Assembly (NCBI GenBank): GCA_963847145.1
Contig: CAWJYN010000003.1
Location: forward strand, 868,001 to 932,000
Length of the DNA stretch: 64,000 bases
Source: JABFRJ01 sp963847145
Lineage (GTDB): Bacteria; Pseudomonadota; Alphaproteobacteria; Rhizobiales; Hyphomicrobiaceae
Direction: 5' to 3'
The position numbers were made by a program, and so were the translations under genes. The notes under the pieces were generated by a model. The model was not told the DNA's origin, searched no databases, and worked only from the letters and a program-made list of their open reading frames with translations. How positions within the stretch are numbered: the stretch's first letter is position 1; every line of letters starts with the position of its first letter. Of this stretch, positions 1 to 7,280 are shown in pieces.

Positions 1-162
1 AAGTTGCACTCGCTGCGTTTCGAACTGTTTGCGGTTGTCATCTGTCGCGCGCAGCGCCTTGCGTTGCGGCAGCAGGAAGTTGCGCGCAAAACCGTCCTTG
101 ACGGTGACGACATCGCCCATCTGGCCAAGGCGGCCGATGCGTTCGAGCAGGATCACTTGCAT
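1..162 (-). CDS. rplI: 50S ribosomal protein L9 (partial, 3' end outside window)
   Basis: The minus strand from 162 reads MQVILLERIGRLGQMG and continues with VTVKDGFARNFLLPQ, the conserved N-terminal domain of ribosomal protein L9, which binds 23S rRNA near the L1 stalk. Only the first 54 codons are inside the window; the connecting helix and C-terminal domain are off the left edge. It is the last gene of the rpsF-rpsR-DUF2232-rplI operon and starts 28 bases after the DUF2232 stop. Confidence 0.95.
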   Translation of the reverse strand, partial: MQVILLERIGRLGQMGDVVTVKDGFARNFLLPQRKALRATDDNRKQFETQRVQL

Positions 163-189
163 GGGAGTCTCCGTGAGTTTTGAAGGGGG

Positions 190-1182
190 TTAGACACTTC
201 CGGGCGGCAGCGCCGCCGGCATGGGGACGACGCGCGCGCGAACACGCACAAGATTTTCGACAATGCCGGTCAACGCTGTCAGCGGCACCGCAATCGCGCC
301 AGCCAGCGCCAGCGTTGCGTAGGTCGCATAGAGCAACCATGGCGCCTTGGCGCGACCGACCGCGTGAACGACCGACAAACCTTGCAGTAGATAGGCGACC
401 AGAAACGCGCCTAGTGCGCCGATGCCGATCACACGCAGCGAACCACCGAGCATCACGCCGAGCAATGCGGCGGCGAACGCCAGTGCAAACACGCGCGGCA
501 TCGCCATCCAGTGCAGGTCCGGCCAGGGCCGTGCGAGCAGGCCGGACAGGCGTGCCACCCGCCCTGCCAGATACACGTTGACCGCGATGAAGAACGTCCA
601 GTAGCTGGCCACCGCCGCTGGCATCATTTCGACCCAAAGGTCGACGAACGACCGCATCTGCGGCTCGCCCATGTTGCGAAAACTTGAGCCGATCGGGGCA
701 CTGGCGCTCATCTGCTTGAGAAAGCGGAGAAGATCTGGCTCAAGGATTTTGAAGCTGCCGCCGGACAGCGAAATAATGAGGATGGGCAGCGCCGCGCCAT
801 ACAGCGCGAGGGCCATCACCACGCGGCCGATCGGATACCAGTCGTCCAGAGTGCCGTCTGGGTTGTAGCGGGCGAGGAACAGCAAGTGGGTGATGCCGGC
901 GACCGGAATGCCGAGCGCGAGTAGGTACCCGATCGAAAACGTCGGCGCCACAGCAAATGCCATCACGACAACACCGGAGATGGCGGCAGACACCGCGGCC
1001 GCCACCCCCCAACCGAGCCCCGCGATAAGCGACGGTAATGGCGTGAAGATCAGCAACAGCATGCTGAGCCCGACCGAGCCACGCACCGCCGAATAGAACA
1101 GTGCAGCCGACGCCAATCCTGCGCCAAGGCCCATGGCCACGGCGCGCGCAGAAACCGGCGATGTCGGCGAGGATGTCGTCAC
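190..1182 (-). CDS. DUF2232 family integral membrane protein
   Basis: 330 residues with about eight hydrophobic segments (for example residues 17-34, 37-62, 64-82, 84-104). The position between rpsR and rplI and the overall hydrophobic pattern match the DUF2232/YybS-type membrane proteins that occupy this slot in many Alphaproteobacteria. No catalytic motif is visible and the function is unknown; co-transcription with ribosomal genes is conserved but unexplained. The start chosen is the ATG at 1182 with the sequence MTTSSPTSPVS. No frameshift or truncation is evident. Confidence 0.8.
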   Translation of the reverse strand: MTTSSPTSPVSARAVAMGLGAGLASAALFYSAVRGSVGLSMLLLIFTPLPSLIAGLGWGVAAAVSAAISGVVVMAFAVAPTFSIGYLLALGIPVAGITHLLFLARYNPDGTLDDWYPIGRVVMALALYGAALPILIISLSGGSFKILEPDLLRFLKQMSASAPIGSSFRNMGEPQMRSFVDLWVEMMPAAVASYWTFFIAVNVYLAGRVARLSGLLARPWPDLHWMAMPRVFALAFAAALLGVMLGGSLRVIGIGALGAFLVAYLLQGLSVVHAVGRAKAPWLLYATYATLALAGAIAVPLTALTGIVENLVRVRARVVPMPAALPPGSV

Positions 1183-1245
1183 GTCAGCTGTCCCGCACCA
1201 AGGCGGTTAGAGATGCGCGCGCGGCGTATCCCAACCAGGAATAAT

Positions 1246-1270
1246 GGGGTCAGACCCATCGGTCTGCCCC
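1246..1270. repeat. Dispersed GGGGTCAGACC palindrome, copy 1
   Basis: GGGGTCAGACC and GGTCTGCCCC flank CATC or a close variant, forming an imperfect hairpin with one bulged base. It lies between rpsR and the DUF2232 gene, inside an operon. Related copies occur at 7145-7170 and 26677-26700. There is no T-run, so it is not a convincing terminator. Confidence 0.65.
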
Positions 1271-1293
1271 CAAAGTGAGGTCGTCAAGCCGTC

Positions 1294-1545
1294 TTATCCG
1301 ATCACAAACGGCAACAGGCCGAGAATGCGTGCACGCTTGATGGCGATCGAGAGTTCACGCTGCTTCTTGGCCGAAACGGCTGTAATGCGGCTGGGCACAA
1401 TCTTGCCGCGCTCGGAGATGTAGCGGCCGAGAAGGCGCGCATCTTTGTAATCGATCTTTGGGGCTTGCGCGCCAAGGAACGGACAGGTCTTGCGGCGCCG
1501 ATGGAAGGGACGGCGCGAGGGAAGTTGTTGGACGATATCTGCCAT
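1294..1545 (-). CDS. rpsR: 30S ribosomal protein S18
   Basis: 83 residues with the typical S18 core: RRKTCPF near residue 18, then IDYKDARLLGRYISERGKIVPSRIT and the basic KRARILGLLPF tail. S18 binds 16S rRNA in the platform of the small subunit as a heterodimer with S6, whose gene lies 6 bases upstream. Length and sequence are normal for the family. Confidence 0.97.
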   Translation of the reverse strand: MADIVQQLPSRRPFHRRRKTCPFLGAQAPKIDYKDARLLGRYISERGKIVPSRITAVSAKKQRELSIAIKRARILGLLPFVIG

Positions 1546-1551
1546 GGGGGG

Positions 1552-2127
1552 TTACTCCTGCGAGCCGGTGTCATCAGTGGCGGGTGTTGCGGGACGTGGA
1601 CGGAAGCCACCACCCCGGTCACCACCACCTGCTCCTGCCGGACGGCCACCACCGCCGCCAGGGCGATCGCTCCGGAAACCGCCGCCGCCACCACCGCCGC
1701 CGCGCGGACCACGGTCACCACCGCCGCGGAATCCGCCGCCGCCGCCACGGCCGCCACGATCACCACGGTCGCCGAAGCCACCGCGTTCACTGCGTTCGTC
1801 GCGGTCGACCTTGCGCATTTGGATGCTGGGCTCGACTTCGTGGGTTTCGACCCGCACCGTCATGAAGCGGATGACGTCGGTCGACAGACCCATGCGACGC
1901 TCCATTTCGGCCACGGCCGCCGGCGGCGCGTCAAGGTTCATGAGCGCGTAGTGCGCCTTGCGGTTCTTCTTGATTTTGTAAGCGAGGTTCTTGAGACCCC
2001 AGTATTCGACCTTGCCAACCTTACCCTGACCTTCGGTAATAATGTCGGCGTATTCCTTGATCAGGCCCTCGACCTGGGACTGGGAAATGTCCTGGCGGGC
2101 CATAAAGACGTGCTCGTAGAGCGGCAT
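1552..2127 (-). CDS. rpsF: 30S ribosomal protein S6 with long Gly/Arg-rich tail
   Basis: 191 residues. Residues 1-105 are a normal S6 domain (MPLYEHVFMARQDIS, YWGLKNLAYKIKKNRKAHY, then the FMTVRVE strand). Residues 112-191 form a low-complexity tail of RGG/GGDRG repeats and long glycine runs. S6 pairs with S18 on the 30S platform. The frame stays open upstream to 2172, but the family start is the ATG at 2127. Many alphaproteobacterial S6 proteins have charged C-terminal extensions; a glycine/arginine tail this long resembles RNA-binding RGG boxes, though no function is shown. Confidence 0.95.
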   Translation of the reverse strand: MPLYEHVFMARQDISQSQVEGLIKEYADIITEGQGKVGKVEYWGLKNLAYKIKKNRKAHYALMNLDAPPAAVAEMERRMGLSTDVIRFMTVRVETHEVEPSIQMRKVDRDERSERGGFGDRGDRGGRGGGGGFRGGGDRGPRGGGGGGGGFRSDRPGGGGGRPAGAGGGDRGGGFRPRPATPATDDTGSQE

Positions 2128-2152
2128 GCGGATGCCTTTCGGTGCGCGACAT

Positions 2153-2193
2153 GCCAAGTGCCCCTGACGCACTAAGGCGCGGTCTCACTTGGC
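2153..2193 (-). promoter_or_regulatory. Candidate S6:S18 leader RNA motif upstream of rpsF
   Basis: On the minus strand GCCAAGTG and CACTTGGC form a perfect 8-bp stem 26 bases upstream of the rpsF start. The enclosed 25 bases contain ACCGCG and a small CGCG/UGCG hairpin. A leader structure with an unpaired CCG that binds the S6:S18 dimer is established for many bacterial rpsF operons, and the placement here fits. The match to that motif was judged by eye, so this is a candidate only. Confidence 0.4.
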
Positions 2194-2572
2194 CTGTCCT
2201 GAAACCCTCGGTGCGAAAAGGTGGCACGCATGCCACCCATTGCCCTTCACGCTCGATGCGGCTCCGGCGCGTAGCCCCTGTTGGGCCCGGGAAAGGCCCA
2301 CCAAGTCAACCCAAAGAGCGGAGACACTGAGGAACGGCCAACGATTACAGCTGATTAACCAGCCATGTCCACTGCCCTGCCGCCAGGTTTCAAGCTTCCG
2401 CCCGACCCAACAGCCCCATTCAGCCTCCAACCGGAGCGGGTGCGACGCCGTTATGGCGGAAGGGCCGACCGAGGGCAAGCGTGATTTGGACGCGGGGCGC
2501 TGCCAGTCCCTGCCCACAGCCGCGGTTGATCTGATAGGCTCGTAGCCTGCACTCTTCCAAGGAAACACATCC
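2194..2572. other. Divergent intergenic region with a strong hairpin
   Basis: No convincing gene lies between rpsF and the plus-strand hydrolase at 2573; the open frames here have no family resemblance or ribosome binding site. GGTGGCA-CGCA-TGCCACC at 2220-2237 is a perfect 7-bp hairpin. Read on the minus strand it is followed by TTTTCG, so it looks like an intrinsic terminator or attenuator about 90 bases ahead of the rpsF start. Promoters for both flanking genes must also lie here but were not pinpointed. Confidence 0.45.
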
Positions 2573-3217
2573 ATGGCTTTGAAAGCTGCCATCGTGCCGG
2601 TCACGCCGTTCCAGCAGAACTGCACGTTGCTGTTCGACGAGACGACCAAGTCCGGCGTCGTGGTTGATCCGGGCGGCGACGTGGCGGCGATCCAAGACGC
2701 CGTCAAACAGATCGGCATGACGGTCGAGGGCATTCTGCTAACGCACGGCCATCTGGACCATGCCGGCGGTGCGCAGGAGCTGCGTGACAAGCTCGGCATC
2801 AAAATCACCGGGCCGCATCTGGCCGACAAGTTCTTGCTCGACGGCATCGCGGCGCAGGCCAAGCAGTACGGTTTCGCCGATATGCAGAATGCCACGCCGG
2901 ACCGCTGGCTGGTGGAAGGCGACACGGTGACGGTCGCTGGTGTTGTGTTCAATGTGTTGCATTGCCCTGGCCACTCGCCGGGCTCGGTCGTGTTCGTCAA
3001 TGTCGAGGCCGGCATCGCGCTGGTCGGTGATGTGCTGTTCCAAGGCTCCATCGGACGTACCGATTTTCCCTACGGCAACACCGACCAGCTCGTCACCGCC
3101 GTGCGCACCAAACTGTTCCCCCTCGGCGACGACATCGTGTTCATCTGCGGCCATGGCCCGGCGAGCACGTTCGGTGATGAGCGGCGGACAAACCCGTTCG
3201 TCGGCGAGCGGGCGTGA
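2573..3217 (+). CDS. MBL-fold metallo-hydrolase (glyoxalase II-like, YcbL type)
   Basis: 214 residues with a complete zinc site: THGHLDH at 57-63, His134 in LHCPGHSPG, Asp153 in GDVLF and His194 in CGHGP. The GRTDFP segment near 161 is typical of the short GloB-like group that hydrolyses thioesters such as S-D-lactoylglutathione. It lacks the glutathione-binding C-terminal domain of full-length GloB, so the true substrate is uncertain. An acyltransferase gene begins 11 bases after its stop and is probably co-transcribed. Confidence 0.85.
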   Translation: MALKAAIVPVTPFQQNCTLLFDETTKSGVVVDPGGDVAAIQDAVKQIGMTVEGILLTHGHLDHAGGAQELRDKLGIKITGPHLADKFLLDGIAAQAKQYGFADMQNATPDRWLVEGDTVTVAGVVFNVLHCPGHSPGSVVFVNVEAGIALVGDVLFQGSIGRTDFPYGNTDQLVTAVRTKLFPLGDDIVFICGHGPASTFGDERRTNPFVGERA

Positions 3218-3227
3218 GGGAGCCCCT

Positions 3228-4286
3228 GTGAACCAAATGGTTGCGCCAAACGTGCCACGCGATCGTTTTCTGGACTGCCTGAAGGGCTTCGCGATTGTGA
3301 CGGTCGTACTTGGCCATACGTTTCAGGCCGCAACACCCCAATTCGACACCTCACTGCCGTTTCGCATCATCTACGCCTTCCATATGCCGATGTTCATGTT
3401 CATCTCGGGCATGACGGCCTCTCTCGCGGTGTCGCGGCGCCTAGGACAGGCGACCCAAGCCACGGTCTATGCTTCCGACATCCGATCAAAAGCCGTGCGA
3501 TTGATCGTACCTTTTTTTACCTGGGCGATGATCAAGTACGCCATCTCCCACCCCGACGGTTACAGCGCTGCCGGTTGGCTGCGGCATGTGATCGCGCTGC
3601 CGGACGACGGTCTCTGGTTTCTATGGGTTTTGTTTCAGTGCAGCTGCGCTCTCGCCCTCATTGAGCTGGCAACGCAGGCGGCCGTTGGCGTTTTCACGCG
3701 CGTAAACGGTACAAAGGCACCACGTCGCGCCAGCCTGTATCTGATCTTCATTCTGACGGGCTTGATTGTCTCTCTGCTGATCCGTGCGCTGCCCGACGTG
3801 TCCGGTCTCAATCTGACGAAGGTCCAGTTCGTTTATTTCTTCGCTGGAGCCGTCTTTCACATGCTGCGGCCGGCTGGCCTTCCCGCTTCGACGCGATGGA
3901 TCCCGTATGTGGCCTTCGCTGCGCTCGTCCCGTTCTGGTATCGCACAGGCGCCGCGCCGCCCCTGAATGCGCTGCCCTTTGCCAGCGGCTTGATTGCGTT
4001 GGCCGGTACGCTGGCCTTCGTTGATCTAGTGCGGCGTGTTGCGGAGACAGCGGCGCGCCCGCTGACCCAGGCGATCGCTTTTCTGGGTCAACGATCCCTC
4101 GACATCTACGCCATCCACTTCTATGTGCTGAGCATCTTTCCGCCGGTCTTCGCGCCCATTGCCCTCAGTCTTGTCATTTCGGCGCTGCTGCGGACCAACC
4201 CCATCTCTTCTTGGCTTTGCCTCGGCCAAAAGCCAGCACCGCTCTGGCGCGGCGGCATGATCAGCGGTTTTGGCGCGAAGTCCTGA
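3228..4286 (+). CDS. Acyltransferase-3 family membrane protein
   Basis: About 352 residues. The N-terminus has the family signature RDRFLDCLKGFAIVTVVLGHTFQ with the catalytic-type His, then FHMPMFMFISGM, followed by about ten hydrophobic segments. Such integral membrane enzymes O-acylate extracellular polysaccharides, glycans or lipids. The GTG at 3228 is preceded by GAGGGAG at a suitable distance; an ATG at 3237 is the alternative. The frame is open further upstream, but that part overlaps the previous hydrolase gene. The substrate cannot be deduced from the neighbours. Confidence 0.8.
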   Translation: MNQMVAPNVPRDRFLDCLKGFAIVTVVLGHTFQAATPQFDTSLPFRIIYAFHMPMFMFISGMTASLAVSRRLGQATQATVYASDIRSKAVRLIVPFFTWAMIKYAISHPDGYSAAGWLRHVIALPDDGLWFLWVLFQCSCALALIELATQAAVGVFTRVNGTKAPRRASLYLIFILTGLIVSLLIRALPDVSGLNLTKVQFVYFFAGAVFHMLRPAGLPASTRWIPYVAFAALVPFWYRTGAAPPLNALPFASGLIALAGTLAFVDLVRRVAETAARPLTQAIAFLGQRSLDIYAIHFYVLSIFPPVFAPIALSLVISALLRTNPISSWLCLGQKPAPLWRGGMISGFGAKS

Positions 4287-4303
4287 GGCGCGCGGTCGGG
4301 ACG

Positions 4304-5317
4304 CTAATGCACCAGCTTATCGGCGCGGAAGTGAACGGATTGGGGAATTGAGACGCCCAGCTTCTCGGCGGTCGAGAGGTTTACCAGCAGCTCAAACAGC
4401 ATCGGCTGTTCGACGGGGATGTCGCTCGGCTTGGTGCCCTTCAAGATCTTGTCGACGTACCGCGCGGCGTCTTTGCCTTCGGCGCCGTAGCCAGGGCCAT
4501 AGGCCAGCATGCAGCCGTTGCGCGCGTAATCTTCTCGCGCACAGATCGACGGCAGCCGATATTTGACGGCGAGTTCGGCGAGGATTTTCTGATTTGAATT
4601 GGCCAAGGGGTTCAAGGTCACCCAGATGGCGTCGCTGCCGGCTTTCGCTGCTTCCTGGAATGCCGTTTCATAGTCTTCGACGCGGCTGACGGACATCGAA
4701 TATAGTTGCAGGCCGAGTGCATGTGCAGGTTGCTGGCTTTCATCCCACTGCGGTTTAGAGCCCGGCGCCTGCGGATCCCACAAGACGGCGACGCGGCGAA
4801 CGCGCGGCATGATCTCTTTCAGCAGCTCCAGCCGTTTGCCGCTCAAGATCGCTGCCATATTGGTGATGCCGGTTCGGTTGCCACCAGGCTGCGCCAAACT
4901 ATCGACCAATCCGGCGCCGACCGGATCGGTGACGCCCATAAAGACCATTGGGATGGTCCCGGCTGTTTTTTTGGCGGCCAGCGCGGCATTTGTGGTCACC
5001 GCGACCAGGAGCTGGGCTTTCTGGCGGACCAATTCGGCAGCGTGTTCGGACAATTTTGTGAAGTCGCCCGCCTCATGCCGGTAGTCGATAGTGATCGTCT
5101 CGCCTTCGATATAGCCAAGAGCACGCAAACCTTGGCGAAAGGCCTCCAGGCGTGGCGCATCCGCAGCCGCCGAGACGGCCGCAAGATATCCGATGTGCGG
5201 AATTTTGTTGGGCTGTTGGTTTGGTTGCTGAGCGCTCGCGCCCTCGCATGCCATCAACATCAAAACCGCAAAACCCGTCTTCAAAAATTTCTGAAACGTC
5301 ATTGAAAATCGTCCCAT
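4304..5317 (-). CDS. ABC transporter substrate-binding protein (TrpX/ABC_sub_bind family)
   Basis: 337 residues with an N-terminal signal peptide (hydrophobic stretch 15-25 ending ...CEGASAQ, possibly a lipoprotein cysteine). The body matches the family with HIGYLAAVS, RQGLRALGYIEG, the VFMGVTDPVGAGLV stretch and LARPGGN-like LAQPGGNRTGIT. These periplasmic proteins bind small ligands, in some cases tryptophan or other amino acids, for ABC importers. No permease or ATPase gene is adjacent, which is common for this expanded family in Alphaproteobacteria. GGGAG precedes the ATG at 5317. Confidence 0.85.
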   Translation of the reverse strand: MGRFSMTFQKFLKTGFAVLMLMACEGASAQQPNQQPNKIPHIGYLAAVSAAADAPRLEAFRQGLRALGYIEGETITIDYRHEAGDFTKLSEHAAELVRQKAQLLVAVTTNAALAAKKTAGTIPMVFMGVTDPVGAGLVDSLAQPGGNRTGITNMAAILSGKRLELLKEIMPRVRRVAVLWDPQAPGSKPQWDESQQPAHALGLQLYSMSVSRVEDYETAFQEAAKAGSDAIWVTLNPLANSNQKILAELAVKYRLPSICAREDYARNGCMLAYGPGYGAEGKDAARYVDKILKGTKPSDIPVEQPMLFELLVNLSTAEKLGVSIPQSVHFRADKLVH

Positions 5318-5466
5318 GCGCTCCCGACACTCAAATTACCCAATAAAATGGCGGTTTTGTGTGAACAGCGTGCAGCTGAGGCGCGAGCGTTCGAATCCGC
5401 GCCTGCGCATCCACATCTGCAGCTCTATCGACACGCGATCTTTGGCCACACTGCTGACGGCAGCGA

Positions 5467-6207
5467 CTACGCCGCCGCGTTCACCGGCGGACGATGCGTC
5501 AGCCGTGTCAGTTTGGGCCGTGCATAAAACATCCGCCCGTACACATCGCCCTTCAGGTCGGCGCGATAATCGAGATAGTCTAAAATCGGATCCCACGGGC
5601 ATTCTTCGTCGACGAGTGCAACGAAGCCGTTCTTCAGCACGGCTTGCATTTCGAGGCGGTTCTTGCGGTTCTGGAATTCTGCCAATACGAGCTGCGTTTT
5701 GGAGAGATCGAGGTGGCTCAGAATGGCCGCTTCGGCACCTTCAACGTCGAGCTTGACGATGTCGGCGCTCGGCAAGGTCTCGGGCGAGACGACGGTAACA
5801 TCGAACGCGCCCTTCACCGCCTCGCCGCGGAACGTATCGGTGGCATAGCTCACAAGGCCCGCTTCGCCATCGCCGTCATAGCGGGCGAAGAATGGTGCCT
5901 TGGCGCCGACGCCTGGATAGACAGCAGCGTTGGTTGCTTTGATATTGGCGCGGCCGGCGATGTTGCGGGCGAGGAACGCGAACGTGCCGGGGTTTGGCTC
6001 GAAACTATGGATCGTGCTGCCCGGCCAGCGGAGGTCCGCCCAGCGCGCGAACGAGCCGACGTTGGCGCCGATATCGAGAATGGTCAGCCCGCTGCCGTCG
6101 TGATGGCTTTCGTATTCGCCCTCGAACACGTAGCGCACGGCCGATTCCATGGCTGGCGGGCAATCGAGCGTCAGCGGCACGTGGGCTGTGAAACGGGTTT
6201 CGGTCAT
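5467..6207 (-). CDS. FkbM family methyltransferase
   Basis: 246 residues from the ATG at 6207 (MTETRFTAHVPL). The SAM-binding motif ILDIGANVGSFARWA is followed by FEPNPGTFAFLARN, the adenosine-binding acidic loop, and later DIVKLDVEGAEAAIL, the FkbM hallmark. These enzymes methylate hydroxyls of sugars or secondary metabolites. The frame is open upstream to 6435, but that part is proline/arginine-rich and overlaps the bolA promoter region, so it was left out. No biosynthetic neighbours reveal the substrate. Confidence 0.85.
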   Translation of the reverse strand: MTETRFTAHVPLTLDCPPAMESAVRYVFEGEYESHHDGSGLTILDIGANVGSFARWADLRWPGSTIHSFEPNPGTFAFLARNIAGRANIKATNAAVYPGVGAKAPFFARYDGDGEAGLVSYATDTFRGEAVKGAFDVTVVSPETLPSADIVKLDVEGAEAAILSHLDLSKTQLVLAEFQNRKNRLEMQAVLKNGFVALVDEECPWDPILDYLDYRADLKGDVYGRMFYARPKLTRLTHRPPVNAAA

Positions 6208-6391
6208 CGGGGCCGCCTTTATGCGAGGGTGTGGCGTTCGAAGGGATCGGGATAATCGCTGCCGCCTTGTAGCGGCGCCGGGCAGGGTCGGACAAGTGTA
6301 TGATGGGCTGGGGTGTGATGGGGTGGGCCCTGCCGCTGCTGCCACCGATGGTCTATGCTGCCCGCCAATGTGTCCATTCCGGAGACCGCCC

Positions 6392-6628
6392 ATGCCCATG
6401 AACGCCCACGACATCGAAAGTCTTATCAAAGCCAAGTTTCCTGACGCTCAGGTCGACATCCGCGATCTGGCCGGCGATGGCGATCACTTCTCGGCGCACG
6501 TCGTCGCGAGCGCCTTCAAAGGCAAAACCCGCGTGGCGCAGCACAAGATGGTTTATGATGCCCTGGAAGGACGGATGGGCGGTGTGTTGCATGCGCTGGC
6601 GCTGACAACGGGCGTGCCGAAGGAGTGA
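6392..6628 (+). CDS. BolA family protein
   Basis: 78 residues: N-terminal helix DIESLIKAKFPDAQVDIRDLAGDGDHFSAHVVAS, then FKGKTRVAQHKMVYDAL and a C-terminal HALALTT helix. This is the complete BolA/IbaG fold with the conserved His of the RVxxHrxVy segment. BolA proteins bind monothiol glutaredoxins and [2Fe-2S] clusters in iron homeostasis. The ATG at 6392 follows GGAGA. The usual grxD partner is not adjacent. Confidence 0.9.
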   Translation: MPMNAHDIESLIKAKFPDAQVDIRDLAGDGDHFSAHVVASAFKGKTRVAQHKMVYDALEGRMGGVLHALALTTGVPKE

Positions 6629-6669
6629 CCGGCGTGCGGGCAGCGATTGATGGGAGCAGGGCGTCGCGT

Positions 6670-6960
6670 TCAAAATTCTCTGCTCGGCGCGCGCTGTTTT
6701 TCACGCACCACCAGCGGCCCAGGCGCTTGCGCCTTGCCGTTGCATCCCGTTCTGCGCCGCCAGCAAAAGCGCCGGGGAAGACGCGCGGCGTTGCCGCCGA
6801 AGGTGTTGTGCTCCGGGTGAGCGGAGCGGTGGACGGTGAGAGTTCTTGCGAACCCGGTGCCGTCCTGCGGCGTCGCCGCGCGTCTTGGCTGTGCACGGGG
6901 ATCTTGGGGCGTGGAGGGGCGTTTACGCCACTTGCAGGCGAACCCTCCGTAGGGGTCTCC
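6670..6960. other. Hairpin-dense non-coding element of unknown kind
   Basis: Six short inverted repeats with 2-6 base loops lie within 210 bases: AGGCGC/GCGCCT at 6721-6734, GCGGC/GCCGC at 6785-6797, GCTCCG/CGGAGC at 6810-6827, GTTC/GAAC at 6842-6853, GCGGC/GCCGC at 6867-6879 and GGCG/CGCC at 6918-6929. Several frames are open on both strands, yet none gives a recognisable protein, and the translations are low-complexity and rich in Arg, Ala and Pro. This spacing suggests a structured RNA or a palindrome-rich repeat. It fills most of the 650-base gap between bolA and coaBC. Confidence 0.4.
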
Positions 6961-7144
6961 CAGTCCAGCCCAACCGTGACGCCGTGCCGTCAAACACAGC
7001 GTTCTAATCGGCCGTTACAGCAGCCCAACCCAGATTTCGACGGTCATGATCCGCCCCGGCTGGTCGGGATGACACCAGACTGACACACCTGCCGGATTTT
7101 GCAACCTATTGGTGTTGTTAAGGTTTATTGCGCGCTTTTGCAAC

Positions 7145-7170
7145 GGGGTCAGGCGCATTGGTCTGACCCC
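7145..7170. repeat. Dispersed GGGGTCAG palindrome, copy 2
   Basis: GGGGTCAG and CTGACCCC form a perfect 8-bp inverted repeat around a 10-base centre (GCGCATTGGT). Related to the copies at 1246-1270 and 26677-26700. It sits 25 bases from a second repeat type at 7195-7212. Confidence 0.7.
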
Positions 7171-7194
7171 GTGCGGACCGTTCGAGGCTCGATC

Positions 7195-7212
7195 GGGACA
7201 GCCACCTTTTTG
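7195..7212. repeat. GGGACAGCCACC-T5 repeat, copy 1
   Basis: The string GGGACAGCCACCTTTTTG recurs, with one more G and T, at 13082-13103. Both copies are intergenic and lie near a GGGTCAG string. It resembles degenerate REP-type intergenic repeats. Confidence 0.55.
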
Positions 7213-7280
7213 CTGATGGCGTGCTGGTGGTATGGAAGCGTCGGTACGGGCGAAATGGTGGCTTTCCCCACTTGTGTCGC

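Noticed and set aside
1246..1270. GGGGTCAGACC palindromes as terminators
   Set aside because: No following T-run and one copy lies inside an operon; listed as repeats.
6625..7083. Overlapping open frames on both strands in the hairpin-rich element
   Set aside because: No start signals, no known domains and composition set by palindromes; treated as non-coding.
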